DNA of 64,000 bases from VGNY01 sp964549635 (GTDB taxonomy: Bacteria; Chloroflexota; Dehalococcoidia; GIF9; UBA5629), in contig CAZJVJ010000003.1 of assembly GCA_964549635.1 (NCBI GenBank), positions 1 through 64,000 on the forward strand. The letters run 5' to 3'. Positions within the stretch are counted from its first letter, which is position 1. Every line of letters starts with the position of its first letter. The notes beneath the pieces are model-generated. The model saw nothing but the letters and a program-made list of their open reading frames with translations, had not been told where the DNA came from and did no database searches. The position numbers were made by a program, and so were the translations under genes. This document shows, piece by piece, positions 17,186 through 25,856 of this stretch.

Positions 17186-17689
17186 ATGATAGACTCACCC
17201 GTTCTGGTGTTAAATCAGAATTATGAGCCGCTCAATATCTGCAAGGTGCGTAGAGCCGTAATCCTATTGCTTCGTGGCAAAGCTGAGGTTCTGGAGAATG
17301 GGAGGGGTACTCTTCATTCAGTTGCTGGTGTTTTTGATGTTCCCTCAGTCATACGCCTTGTCTATTTTATCAGACGCCCCAGGCAGCAAAGGAGATTAAC
17401 CAAACTGGAAATTTTTAATCGTGACCGATTCATGTGTCAATATTGCGGACGGGAAAGCAAGGAACTAACGTTAGACCATGTTATACCTCGGAGGCGTGGA
17501 GGTGAGCACAGTTGGGAAAATGTAGTGACTGCCTGTATACCTTGCAATCGTCGGAAAGCAGGGCGAACGCCGAGCGAAGCCGGGATGCCACTTCTTCATC
17601 AGCCCAAGCCGCCAGGCAACGATGGTTTCTATGTACCATTTCAATACTTACGTACCCACAACGAGTGGCAAAAATACCTTCCTCAATAA
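17186..17689 (+). CDS. HNH-family endonuclease
   Basis: A 167-residue protein with an HNH nuclease domain in the second half: two zinc-binding CxxC pairs (CQYCGRES and CIPCNRRK) flank the catalytic segment LTLDHVIPRRRGGEHSWENVV. The N-terminal part (VLVLNQNYEPLNICKVRRAVILLLRGKAE) is the conserved leader of a widespread chromosomal HNH family seen in actinobacteria, cyanobacteria and Chloroflexi, whose role is not settled. It ends the rplI-dnaB plus-strand run and has its own candidate promoter. It converges with ricT; 27 bp separate the stops. Confidence 0.9.
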   Translation: MIDSPVLVLNQNYEPLNICKVRRAVILLLRGKAEVLENGRGTLHSVAGVFDVPSVIRLVYFIRRPRQQRRLTKLEIFNRDRFMCQYCGRESKELTLDHVIPRRRGGEHSWENVVTACIPCNRRKAGRTPSEAGMPLLHQPKPPGNDGFYVPFQYLRTHNEWQKYLPQ

Positions 17690-17716
17690 TAACCAATTCT
17701 TTTTTGTTTTTATCAT

Positions 17717-18523
17717 CTAGATTCTTTTGTTCCAGGTTATCTCCGTGATAGGCAATTCTACGCTAACCCCACTGTCAAATTCTACTATTACCGTTTCTTT
17801 AAGTGGATTACAATCGACGACCTTAGCCCTTCCTTGCTTTGTAGATACTTCCTGCCCTAATGCAGGCATTTTCTCTTTCATAGCTCGATATTGCTCATAC
17901 TCATATCCTAAACAACAGAGCAGCCGTCCACAGATGCCGGAGGTTTTCATAGGGTTTAGTGCGAGGTTCTGCTCCTTTGCCATCTTGATAGAAACAGGTG
18001 TGAGGTCGCAGAGAAAGGTAGTACAGCACAGAGAAAAACCACATTTGCCTACGCCACCTATCAATTTAGCCTCATCTCTGGCACCAACCTGTCTTAGCTC
18101 AACTCGGGTTTTAAGGCTTCGGCTGAGCTCGCGAACAAGTTCCCGGAAATCGACTCTTTTCTCGGCGCTGAAGAAAATGGTGAGATGGCTTCCATCTAAA
18201 TTGTATTGAGCTGAGATTGGCTTCATTGACAAGTTAGACTTTTTGACTAGTTCTCGGCATTTAGCTAGAGCCTCTCTTGCCTTTTCTTGCTGTTTTTGAG
18301 CTTGTTTAACATCTTCGGCTTGTGCCTTGCGAATCACTGGTCGTAGTGGCTCACTGATTTCGCTGAAAACAACTTGCTTCGGAGCGATGACTACCTTGCC
18401 AATTTCTTGACCGTGTGCAGTTTCGACTATCACGTAGTCATTTATTTCCAGTGGGATACCAGCAGCGTCGAAATAATATACTTTTCCGGCCTGTTGAAAG
18501 CGTACTCCAATTATTTGCGGCAT
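17717..18523 (-). CDS. ricT: PSP1-domain protein RicT/YaaT
   Basis: A 268-residue PSP1 C-terminal-domain protein. In Bacillus, RicT (YaaT) with RicA and RicF forms an Fe-S-containing complex that promotes mRNA maturation by RNase Y. The Cys-rich region GKCGFSLCCTTFLCD...SGICGRLLCCLGYEY (about 150-200) contains the family's conserved cysteines, probably cluster ligands. It shares 1 bp with the holB stop (TAATG), the same holB-ricT order seen in Firmicutes. RicA and RicF homologues are not in the window. Confidence 0.92.
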   Translation of the reverse strand: MPQIIGVRFQQAGKVYYFDAAGIPLEINDYVIVETAHGQEIGKVVIAPKQVVFSEISEPLRPVIRKAQAEDVKQAQKQQEKAREALAKCRELVKKSNLSMKPISAQYNLDGSHLTIFFSAEKRVDFRELVRELSRSLKTRVELRQVGARDEAKLIGGVGKCGFSLCCTTFLCDLTPVSIKMAKEQNLALNPMKTSGICGRLLCCLGYEYEQYRAMKEKMPALGQEVSTKQGRAKVVDCNPLKETVIVEFDSGVSVELPITEITWNKRI

Positions 18524-19563
18524 TATAGGTTAACGGGTAATGGTGTTACCTGCCCCCGTGTTCCCTCCCTCCTTGGCATTTCAAGCATCAACACCTCGAG
18601 GACTAAACGCAGATTAGCATTAAGGGCGATTCTACTCAACGATTTCTGTAGACTTTCAATAAAAGTCCTGATTTGTGGTAAACTTAGCATATATGCCCAT
18701 TTCTTAAGAGCAGAGGTTTGGTCTACATTAGTTATGGCTTGCCAGCAATTGCATTTGATCAACATTATATCTCGCCAAACAAGTAGCCACATATTTATTA
18801 CCTCTTCGCCCAGCTTTCGGTTAGTTCCGATCTTAGCGGCGTAGGTAAAACGCTCATCCCAGCCCACATCCAGTAAGTAAAACATTTCACTCAATATTTG
18901 TTCCCGATGTGAAAGATAGCTATCGTCGGTTAAAGCTTTGAGGGCACGCCCGATACACCCCTGAGACAAACGAGCCAGAAGCCTGGCCTTATCATTTTCG
19001 ACCCCGTAGAACCCAATGAGTACCCTCTCAATCTCGCTGGTGGTCATCATCTGTAGTTCGATCCGCTGACAGCGCGAGACCAATGTTGGGAGAACTTTTG
19101 GTTCATTAGCGGTCAAAAGTAGTATAACTACCCTAGGCGGTGGTTCTTCCAGTGTTTTAAGCAAGCAGTTAGCTGCTTCACCAGACAAATATTCGGCACC
19201 ATCGATGATGAAGATTTTATATTTACCTTCATAAGGTGGGAGGCTAGCATTGTGTTGGAGTTGCCTGATGTTATCGATGCTAATCTCAGCTCTCTCTTTG
19301 GTTTCCTCTGATCTGTCCAATGAGTTCAATCCTATGATAATGATATCAGCGTGCTTACCGTTACTGATTCTGTGGCATGGCTCGCACTCAGAGCAAGGCA
19401 TTTCCTTGCCCTCACAATTCAATGCCCTGGCTAAGTCAAGTGCTAGTGTCATCTTGCCTACATTTTGGGCTCCTGCAAAAAGATAAGCATGAGCCACATT
19501 GCCGTCTGCAAGGCTCTGTTGAAGTAAAGCGAGAGCTTTTGATTGACCGATAGTTTGCCACAT
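18523..19563 (-). CDS. holB: DNA polymerase III delta' subunit
   Basis: Clamp-loader ATPase-fold subunit, 346 residues. The AAA+ domain has the P-loop AGAQNVGKMTLAL (about 30-42), where the usual GKT/S is GKM, so it may not hydrolyse ATP, as is normal for delta'. The zinc module follows (CEGKEMPCSECEPC, about 50-63), then IDGAEYLSGEAANCLLKTLEEPP and the SRC sensor motif (LVSRCQR). Length and order fit HolB rather than DnaX. It is 1 bp from lysA upstream and overlaps ricT downstream, so the three genes form an operon. Confidence 0.93.
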   Translation of the reverse strand: MWQTIGQSKALALLQQSLADGNVAHAYLFAGAQNVGKMTLALDLARALNCEGKEMPCSECEPCHRISNGKHADIIIIGLNSLDRSEETKERAEISIDNIRQLQHNASLPPYEGKYKIFIIDGAEYLSGEAANCLLKTLEEPPPRVVILLLTANEPKVLPTLVSRCQRIELQMMTTSEIERVLIGFYGVENDKARLLARLSQGCIGRALKALTDDSYLSHREQILSEMFYLLDVGWDERFTYAAKIGTNRKLGEEVINMWLLVWRDIMLIKCNCWQAITNVDQTSALKKWAYMLSLPQIRTFIESLQKSLSRIALNANLRLVLEVLMLEMPRREGTRGQVTPLPVNL

Positions 19564-19564
19564 T

Positions 19565-20890
19565 TTATATTAAGTCCAATCGTAATAGGTCTTGGTAGCT
19601 TTCGCGCTTTCGTATAAGGCGTGCTTTGCCATCTTTGACCATCACTATTGCTGGTCTAGGAACTAGGTTGTAGTTACTTGCCATGGGGATAGCATAAGCG
19701 CCTCCCGTTGGCATAGCAATAATATCTCCTGGTAAAACGGTAGGCAAACTAATTTCTCTTGCTAGGATGTCTCCTGATTCGCAATACCTTCCTGCTATAG
19801 TCACAACCTTTGAATTGCTCTCGCTGGCCTTATTTGCTACTATAGCTTCATATTTGGCATCATAGAGCGCTGGACGGATATTGTCTCCTATGCCACCGTC
19901 AACACAGATATATTTTCGTCTCCCTGGGATTTCTTTTATTGAGCCAACAGTATATAAGGCTACTCCGGCCTGTGCCACGATAGCTCTCCCAGGTTCGATG
20001 ATTAGTTTTGGATGTGGTAGTTTTAGCTCATTGGCCAAGTTTATCACCATAACTGTGATGGCTTCGGCATAGTCAGCTACACTTGGTGTTTCGGAATCTA
20101 TGGTGTATTTGACAGCAAAACCACCGCCGGGGCTGAATTCATTAAGCTGAAAACCGTAATCAGCTTCCATTTCTTTAGCGAATCTGAAAATGAGATCGAT
20201 GGCTAGCTCGAAGGGCGATGTCTTAAGAATCGGTGAACCGAGATGGAAATGAAATCCTTTTAGATCAAGATTGGGAGCGGCTAAGGACTGAGCAACGGCT
20301 GCACTCGCTTGCCCTGCAACTAACGGAAAGCCGAATTTGCTTTCCAATACCCCGGTAGTCGTATGGCGGTGTGTGTGTGGGTCAACTCCCGGATTAATAC
20401 GGAGTAGAATTCCTTGCTTGATTCTCCTCGCAGAGGCCAGAGTATTAAGCAGCTCCAATTCATATAAGTTATCGACTACGATGCGTCCGATTCCCCAGTC
20501 CAAAGATAACCTTAATTCATCAACAGTCTTATTGTTGCCATGAAAATAGACCCTTTCTTTGGGAAAATCTACAGATTGGGCCACGCTAATTTCTCCACCC
20601 GAGACAACGTCAAGCCCTAATCCCTGTTCTTTAAAGATAATGGCCAATGCCGGGTTCAGGAAAGCCTTCGAAGCGTATATTATGAGTGTATTTGGATAGC
20701 GTTTCGTAAACTCATTTTGGAACTCCTGACATTTGGCCCTAATAGTGACCTCGTCGAAAACGTAGAGGGGAGTACCGTATTCCTTAGCTAGTTCGACACA
20801 GTCGCAACCACCGATGTGGAGGTGACCATATTCGTCAACCTCCTTTGTTAATGGAAACAGCGACAGCTTGGGTGAATATTTTCGTTTCAT
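19565..20890 (-). CDS. lysA: Diaminopimelate decarboxylase
   Basis: PLP enzyme making L-lysine from meso-diaminopimelate, the last step of the pathway. The 441 residues show the PLP-lysine motif IIYASKAFLN (about residue 70), HFHLGSPI and the SPGGGFAVKYT glycine loop, EPGRAIVAQAG for phosphate binding, and CESGDIL plus the GAYAIPMASNYN C-terminal motif contributed to the partner's active site. It is the first gene of the lysA-holB-ricT operon, with a clear promoter upstream. No other lysine gene is in the window. Confidence 0.96.
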   Translation of the reverse strand: MKRKYSPKLSLFPLTKEVDEYGHLHIGGCDCVELAKEYGTPLYVFDEVTIRAKCQEFQNEFTKRYPNTLIIYASKAFLNPALAIIFKEQGLGLDVVSGGEISVAQSVDFPKERVYFHGNNKTVDELRLSLDWGIGRIVVDNLYELELLNTLASARRIKQGILLRINPGVDPHTHRHTTTGVLESKFGFPLVAGQASAAVAQSLAAPNLDLKGFHFHLGSPILKTSPFELAIDLIFRFAKEMEADYGFQLNEFSPGGGFAVKYTIDSETPSVADYAEAITVMVINLANELKLPHPKLIIEPGRAIVAQAGVALYTVGSIKEIPGRRKYICVDGGIGDNIRPALYDAKYEAIVANKASESNSKVVTIAGRYCESGDILAREISLPTVLPGDIIAMPTGGAYAIPMASNYNLVPRPAIVMVKDGKARLIRKRESYQDLLRLDLI

Positions 20891-20923
20891 CGAGGTAATC
20901 TATAGCTATCAGCAGCTGTAGCT

Positions 20924-20953
20924 ATTATACTATCCATGTAGCTAACCTGTCAT
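20924..20953 (-). promoter_or_regulatory. Promoter of the lysA-holB-ricT operon
   Basis: On the minus strand: ATGACA, 18 nt, TATAAT, with the -10 ending 33 bp ahead of the lysA ATG. Confidence 0.6.
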
Positions 20954-21185
20954 CTTATGGATAAAGAGACCGTATAAAATGATTTGCCTGTAAACACCAC
21001 AGTATCGGTAACTGAGCATGATAATCGGAGTGCCCGAAAAACTAGAGGAAAGATCAGAGATGGCCCGTAATAAAAAGTGATGGCGAACAATTTTTCCTAA
21101 AACTAGGGATGAAAAAGGCAAAAATAAACCCGGTCAATAAAGATACATAAAAGTCGCCGTTGTTAAAGAGTCTTTACGCGTCAAA
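20954..21185. other. Intergenic region between the lysA and clpP promoters
   Basis: The 349-bp divergent gap between lysA and clpP holds the two promoters and, between them, 232 bp of A-rich sequence. I see no open frame of note, no tRNA and no recognisable riboswitch. A non-coding RNA or regulator sites cannot be excluded by eye. Confidence 0.6.
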
Positions 21186-21216
21186 ATGACAGTGGGGCTG
21201 ACAAATGTTATATAAT
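21186..21216 (+). promoter_or_regulatory. Candidate clpP promoter
   Basis: ATGACA, 19 nt, TATAAT, then a strong GGGAGGG ribosome site (21224-21230) before the ATG at 21240. The spacer is 2 nt longer than ideal. No obvious CtsR or HrcA/CIRCE operator is visible. Confidence 0.5.
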
Positions 21217-21239
21217 TAGAGCAGGGAGGGAAAAGTAAG

Positions 21240-21851
21240 ATGGACAGCTTGTTCAGAAACATAATTCCAATGGTTATAGAAAGCAGTGCTCGAGGAGAGC
21301 GAGCCTTTGATATTTACTCGCTGCTTCTAAAGGAGAGAATTGTTTTCCTAGGCACACCAATTAATGACCAGATTGCCAATCTAATAATTGCTCAATTGCT
21401 TTACCTGGAGCACGAGGATGCGGAGAAAGATATAAATCTCTATATAAATTGTCCAGGTGGCATAATAAGCGCTGGCCTGGCTATTTATGATACCATGCAA
21501 CTGATTAAACCGGATGTATCTACAATCTGTGTAGGGTTGGCTGCAAGTATGGGTACTCTGATACTTGCTGCTGGTGCCAAGGGTAAACGATACGCCCTGC
21601 CTAATGCTACAATTCACATGCATCAAGCTGTTGGTGGTGCACAAGGCCAGGCGGCGGATATTGAGATTGCTGCTCGTGAAATAATGCGATTACAAGATCT
21701 AATTCGAAATATATTAGCTAAGCATACTGGACAACCGATAGAGAAGATAGCCCACGATACGGATCGGGATTTCTATCTCAGCGCTGAACAAGCCGTGGAA
21801 TATGGCATTATCGATGAAATCTTAGGTGGGGCACCAAAAAAGCAGAAATAA
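21240..21851 (+). CDS. clpP: ATP-dependent Clp protease proteolytic subunit
   Basis: Serine protease that forms the tetradecameric degradation chamber fed by ClpX or ClpC/A. In 203 residues it has the catalytic triad: Ser in AASMGTLIL, His in TIHMHQ and Asp in DTDRDFYLS. IYINCPGGIISAGLAIYDTM is the family signature region. The length matches mature ClpP without a long propeptide. It stands alone on the plus strand; clpX is not adjacent. It converges with the PfkB kinase gene, 1 bp away. Confidence 0.97.
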   Translation: MDSLFRNIIPMVIESSARGERAFDIYSLLLKERIVFLGTPINDQIANLIIAQLLYLEHEDAEKDINLYINCPGGIISAGLAIYDTMQLIKPDVSTICVGLAASMGTLILAAGAKGKRYALPNATIHMHQAVGGAQGQAADIEIAAREIMRLQDLIRNILAKHTGQPIEKIAHDTDRDFYLSAEQAVEYGIIDEILGGAPKKQK

Positions 21852-21852
21852 T

Positions 21853-22815
21853 TCACAGTTGTTGCCCTGAGTATTCGAAGTAACGGTGAGAAAGCTGAGC
21901 TAAGGTGGGTAGTCCTTTTCTGGCTCCAATATGGCTGATGGCAAACCGACCCATTATATGTCCAAGCAAACCGCACTCTTCGATGGTCTTGCCTCTGAGT
22001 AAACCGAAGAGAAAACCGGCAGCAAAAGCATCCCCGGCCCCAGTTGTTTCTAAAGTAAATCGTGAGTTGTCCGCTTCGAGTTCAATTTCATAGTTTTTGT
22101 CCGTTTGACAAATATAGGCAATGATTGTCCTTTTCTTATTAACTAGGCCCTTTCCAAAAGTTACGACAATAGTGTGGCATCCTAGCTTAATGCATTCTTG
22201 AGCTCCGCTCCTGAATTCCTTTCCTGTCAATTGCTCAATCTCTTTGCGGTTAACGAAAACCACATGTGCCTTTTTTAGCAATGGAGTTATGCCTTTTAAC
22301 CCTTTGGAGGCATAAATCATCCCTGGTGCAAGACTGATTTTGATTGGGGCCACCAAATTTTCTATTAGCCTGACCTGAAGGTCAAGTTGCGTGTCGTTAG
22401 CAAATGATGATAGGTGGACTATGCGAGCCCGATTTAAATAGGCTAAATCCACATCTTCGATACTGAGCAGACTATTAGCCCCAGGCACTACATAGATCGC
22501 TCGCCTTCCAAGCTTGTCACTGATGCAGATTGTACAACCTGTGTTTGCTTTTTTAATTCTTATTTGACTGGTGTCAACATTAACAGTTTTGAGGTCACTG
22601 ATGAGCCTTTTGCCGTCTTTGTCTGTACCTACAGCACCGACAAAGCCCGTTTTAACCCCGAGTTTAGCCAGCCCATAGATAGTATTGGCTGCTGATCCGC
22701 CTGGGATAGATGCAGACTCTGTCACCACCTGTTCACCATCAACCATAGCTTTCTCAACCTGATAAATGTGGTCCATGTTCATTGCACCTAGGCCAATTAT
22801 TTCCATTTCGGCCAT
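21853..22815 (-). CDS. PfkB-family carbohydrate or nucleoside kinase
   Basis: A 320-residue ribokinase-fold enzyme that would phosphorylate a sugar or nucleoside hydroxyl with ATP. The substrate loop GGSAANTIYGLAKLG (about 38-52) and the anion-hole/catalytic motif TTGAGDAFAAGF (Asp general base, about residue 263) are intact. The first motif resembles adenosine kinase-like members as much as ribokinase, so the substrate is open. It is the last gene of the nine-gene minus-strand run and follows the HAD gene by 6 bp, so its function is probably tied to the HAD, formyltransferase and PHP proteins. A second in-frame ATG at 22806 is an alternative start. Confidence 0.88.
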   Translation of the reverse strand: MAEMEIIGLGAMNMDHIYQVEKAMVDGEQVVTESASIPGGSAANTIYGLAKLGVKTGFVGAVGTDKDGKRLISDLKTVNVDTSQIRIKKANTGCTICISDKLGRRAIYVVPGANSLLSIEDVDLAYLNRARIVHLSSFANDTQLDLQVRLIENLVAPIKISLAPGMIYASKGLKGITPLLKKAHVVFVNRKEIEQLTGKEFRSGAQECIKLGCHTIVVTFGKGLVNKKRTIIAYICQTDKNYEIELEADNSRFTLETTGAGDAFAAGFLFGLLRGKTIEECGLLGHIMGRFAISHIGARKGLPTLAQLSHRYFEYSGQQL

Positions 22816-22821
22816 TGTATT

Positions 22822-23808
22822 TTAACCTAGTTTGGCTGCTTCCTCTCGAACAATGCGTCGGATTCTTTTGTGGGTTTGAAGAGGAATGGAAATGTCTTTG
22901 ATTACAGACAACCAATGAAAATGTCCTCTATCACCGTCTCCGCCGATCCTTTCCTTTTCTTTAACCAGCTTTTCTACCAAACCGCGTTTGCCTTTCTTCC
23001 AAGCCTCTAAAACTGGCCACAGGTCATCGAGGTGTGTTGACGCCAAGCCCATGGTAGCATAGGGGAGTGCATATTCATTAGCATTAAAGGCGATCGCCAG
23101 GCCGCGAGCTTGGTCGACAGCTTGTAGCATCTTAAAATCAGTGATGCTATCTCCAACTACTACCCAGTCGGACAGAGGTTTACCCTGAGCCCTAGCAAAT
23201 CGTCCTAGGGCTTCAACTTTTCGCTGTCCACCTACAGGTTTAACTTGCTCTAGTATCTGACCCAAACTAGTTTTGGGTATTTCCTGCCAGTAGAATTGGT
23301 CGAGGCGTTTTTTTATCCAGGCGTCATCTATGGAATCCTTAGTTAAAATCTCTTTCTCGACCGTCTCAAGGCATTTAAAATCTTCTTTACATAACATCTT
23401 GGAAAATCTATCTAATGGTAAAGAAGTACAGGCAACATTCTGCGAGAAAATATTGAGCCTACGGGCTATAGGCTTGGCATATTGCTCATAGCTGGTACTT
23501 ATGCAAAATATTTTCCAACCGCTGGCACTGAGTCGCGAAATTAGGTTGGCAGCTCCACTAACTAGAGTTGCTTTTTTCGCTAGACTAGATATATCTTCCT
23601 CTTTGATCTTGTGGTAAATTAGGAACGGGGCGATAAGGGCCAAAGTGTCTCCAGGTTCGTAGTCTAGCCTGGCTTCTAGTGTGAGTAAATCATCGTAACG
23701 GCTAATAATCTCGAAAATTTTTCCGCCGTTAGGAAAAAGCTTCATAAGCTCATAGGCGTTATCTTGAATAGCCAATGGACCTTCGAGATCAAAACAAATT
23801 AGGCTCAT
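22822..23808 (-). CDS. HAD-superfamily phosphatase-like protein resembling EhaR
   Basis: A 328-residue HAD-fold protein. Motif I is FDLEGPL, with the second Asp of the usual DxD replaced by Glu; motif II is CISTSYEQ; the motif III/IV region has VVGDSITDFKML. The opening (DLEGPLAIQDNAYELM...ISRYDD) resembles archaeal EhaR, an accessory gene of the energy-converting hydrogenase A cluster, judged from recalled sequence. No Eha hydrogenase gene is present here, so the role must differ or the EhaR label is only a fold relationship. Its start lies 20 bp inside the formyltransferase gene. Confidence 0.75.
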   Translation of the reverse strand: MSLICFDLEGPLAIQDNAYELMKLFPNGGKIFEIISRYDDLLTLEARLDYEPGDTLALIAPFLIYHKIKEEDISSLAKKATLVSGAANLISRLSASGWKIFCISTSYEQYAKPIARRLNIFSQNVACTSLPLDRFSKMLCKEDFKCLETVEKEILTKDSIDDAWIKKRLDQFYWQEIPKTSLGQILEQVKPVGGQRKVEALGRFARAQGKPLSDWVVVGDSITDFKMLQAVDQARGLAIAFNANEYALPYATMGLASTHLDDLWPVLEAWKKGKRGLVEKLVKEKERIGGDGDRGHFHWLSVIKDISIPLQTHKRIRRIVREEAAKLG

Positions 23809-24640
23809 CTTCTAGTTTTACAAATTTGTTTATTTCGTTACTGAGGTCATATCCGGCTATTGGTTTCCCGCTCCGGTCAAGCACTTTGCCAGCTTCTATC
23901 TTCATCTCTCCCTGGCTTAGAGCTTTTAATGTTGACACAATGAGTGGGAATTCTCTAGCTAGACCATATTTCCGTATGAGCTGAAAAAGTATATTTTTTT
24001 CTCCTTCCTTTTCTTTTATTTCTGCAATGGAGCGGCCACCTATTTGGTGCCAATATTTGTCGAAGGGCTCTCCTCTAATAGAGAAGCTGCAGTAGGTTAC
24101 CACTGGCCCTCTATCCAGGTCTGGTGTTACGATATGAATCATCACACCAGATTCTGTGGCATTGTCTTCTATCAGTTTCCAGATTACCTCTTGCCAGCTC
24201 CCCTTAGGTCCACCGGGGGCCGCTGGATGGAGGTTAATCATATTGTATCTTTGGCACATTTCTTCGCCAACGATGAGCATGTAGCCAGCGAGTACACATA
24301 CGTCGGGGTTGAAATTTTTGAGTCTTTTCATGACCTCCCTATCATATTCAAGTCGCCATTTCGGTAGTAGTTCACCTGTCCTCTCGTTCGATATGTTTTT
24401 GAGAGCCTTAAATTTTTTGTAGGAAAAGCAGATCAGCGGGATATGGTAACTGCGGACTAACGCGAAAAATAAATCACTTTGCTTTGATTCCCCTGGTTCT
24501 CGATTACTAAAAACGAAGTCAATCTTTCCTTTTATTTCGTCACTTAGAATTTTTTGATGAACTACTTGCAAAAGTTGTCTTGCTGCTTCGTCTCTTCCGG
24601 TGGAGAACCAACCGATGGCTAACAAGGTAGTGCCTCTCAA
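23789..24640 (-). CDS. Formyltransferase-fold protein (PurN-like)
   Basis: A 283-residue protein with the formyltransferase fold of PurN/Fmt. The active-site segment NLHPAAPGGPKGSW gives the conserved Asn and His, and the Asp is in PDLDRGPV. The N-terminal segment (TTLLAIGWFSTGRDEAAR) lacks the classic glycine-rich start of PurN (SGxGSN), so true glycinamide-ribotide formylation is doubtful. The C-terminal 60 residues (MKIEAGKVLDRSGKP) form an extra domain absent from PurN. It starts with TTG overlapping the PHP stop (TTGA) and overlaps the HAD gene by 20 bp, implying tight co-translation. The function is unknown. Confidence 0.78.
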   Translation of the reverse strand: MRGTTLLAIGWFSTGRDEAARQLLQVVHQKILSDEIKGKIDFVFSNREPGESKQSDLFFALVRSYHIPLICFSYKKFKALKNISNERTGELLPKWRLEYDREVMKRLKNFNPDVCVLAGYMLIVGEEMCQRYNMINLHPAAPGGPKGSWQEVIWKLIEDNATESGVMIHIVTPDLDRGPVVTYCSFSIRGEPFDKYWHQIGGRSIAEIKEKEGEKNILFQLIRKYGLAREFPLIVSTLKALSQGEMKIEAGKVLDRSGKPIAGYDLSNEINKFVKLEDEPNLF

Positions 24641-25284
24641 AGCACGTTTTTTTTAAGTCTAGCCCAAGTACTGGCAAAATGAACAAGCGGATTTGACTTG
24701 TTGCCATAAATTTTTCCTTGTGCTAGGGATAACAGGAATTCATTTTTTCCGGTGAACTCGGGCATTTCAACGTAGGCATTACCGATCTCAGATAGGGTGT
24801 GAGCATCGCTTCCAGCACTAGCAAGTTTGCCGTACTTATGAGTTATATGCCAAGCTTTGGTTGAGCTATTTGGGGCGAGGTCACGGGCATTGAAGACTTC
24901 TATAATATCAACGTGCGGTATTATTGAATAAATGGATTGGTTTCTTAAGACTGACAGACGTAATCTATCGTAGGGATGTGGAATGCATACGAGCCCACCT
25001 TGAGTTTTAATCCTAAATATAGTTTCTTCGACAGGCAATCTGCTGGGAATTTCCTCACTAAGAAACAGTCCGATGATTTCGCCAGAAGAGGTCAGGATTT
25101 CCTCGCCAACTATAACAGGAAAAGGCGCCATTTCTTTCAGCCTCAGAGCCCCCGCAATCGTATTGTGGTCGGTTACTGCCAGGCAGTTGATATCGATTTC
25201 TAGGCATCGTGAAATTATCTGTTCCAAAGATATATTACAGTCGACCGAATATTTTGTATGAATATGCAGATCCGCCTTTATCAA
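24637..25284 (-). CDS. PHP-domain metal-dependent phosphoesterase
   Basis: A 215-residue stand-alone PHP domain: DLHIHTKYSVDC at the N-terminus gives the first metal ligands, followed by AVTDHNTIAGA, CIPHPYDR and SAGSDAHTL. Family members hydrolyse phosphoesters such as nucleoside 3',5'-bisphosphates (RNase AM type) or histidinol phosphate. All His/Asp motifs appear intact, so it should be catalytic. The start is TTG, 4 bp after efp. It opens a four-gene cassette whose members overlap or nearly touch. Confidence 0.85.
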   Translation of the reverse strand: MIKADLHIHTKYSVDCNISLEQIISRCLEIDINCLAVTDHNTIAGALRLKEMAPFPVIVGEEILTSSGEIIGLFLSEEIPSRLPVEETIFRIKTQGGLVCIPHPYDRLRLSVLRNQSIYSIIPHVDIIEVFNARDLAPNSSTKAWHITHKYGKLASAGSDAHTLSEIGNAYVEMPEFTGKNEFLLSLAQGKIYGNKSNPLVHFASTWARLKKNVL

Positions 25285-25288
25285 AGAT

Positions 25289-25849
25289 TCAGCTTACCCT
25301 CTCTAGGTATTCGCCAGTTCGGGTGTCCACTTTGATAATATCACCGATATTGATGAAAAAGGGAACCTTAATTGTAATACCGGTCTCCAGCTTAGCAGGT
25401 TTACTACCAGCAGATGCTGTATCACCTTTGAAGCCTGGGCCGGTTTCGATAACCTTGAGTTCTACTGACACAGGTAATTCGATTCCTACCGCTTTGCCTT
25501 TATGAGTAAGCAGTTCTAAATGCATCCCGTCTTTTAGATATTTGAGAGTCTCGCCAAGCATGGATTTGTCCAGAGGTATCTGCTCAAAGGTTTTAGTATC
25601 CATGAAATAGTAAAGAGTTCCATCGTTATAAAGATATTGAGCCGGGCGCCTTTCGAGGAAAGCTCGAGTAAACCGTTCGCTGGCTTGAAAGGAGCGCTCA
25701 GTAGTGTGGCCAGCACGAACATCACGAAGTTTAAGTCTAACCTGCGCTGAGCCTCGGCCCATCTTAATATGCTGGTAATCGAGAACTTGGTATAGTTGTC
25801 CGTCTAATTCGATAGTTATCCCTCTTTTTAGTTCTCCTGCGTCAATCAT
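25289..25849 (-). CDS. efp: Elongation factor P (Arg32 form)
   Basis: EF-P rescues ribosomes stalled at polyproline stretches. The 186 residues carry the three beta-barrel domains, with the C-terminal signature near GYLERVS-type ends (TRTGEYLERVS) and LPVSVELKV. At the loop tip that touches peptidyl-tRNA, E. coli has a modified Lys34 in PGKG; here the loop reads KMGRGSAQ, giving Arg at position 32. Arg32 forms are glycosylated by EarP in some proteobacteria; no EarP homologue is in this window. The ATG has a GGGGG ribosome site, and the gene is 7 bp from the upstream peptidase. Confidence 0.95.
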   Translation of the reverse strand: MIDAGELKRGITIELDGQLYQVLDYQHIKMGRGSAQVRLKLRDVRAGHTTERSFQASERFTRAFLERRPAQYLYNDGTLYYFMDTKTFEQIPLDKSMLGETLKYLKDGMHLELLTHKGKAVGIELPVSVELKVIETGPGFKGDTASAGSKPAKLETGITIKVPFFINIGDIIKVDTRTGEYLERVS

Positions 25850-25856
25850 ATGATGA

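Noticed and set aside
15065..17689. Prophage replication module (DnaD, DnaC-like ATPase, HNH)
   Set aside because: The genes continue the chromosomal rplI-dnaB run with overlaps and no integrase, terminase or structural phage gene is near.
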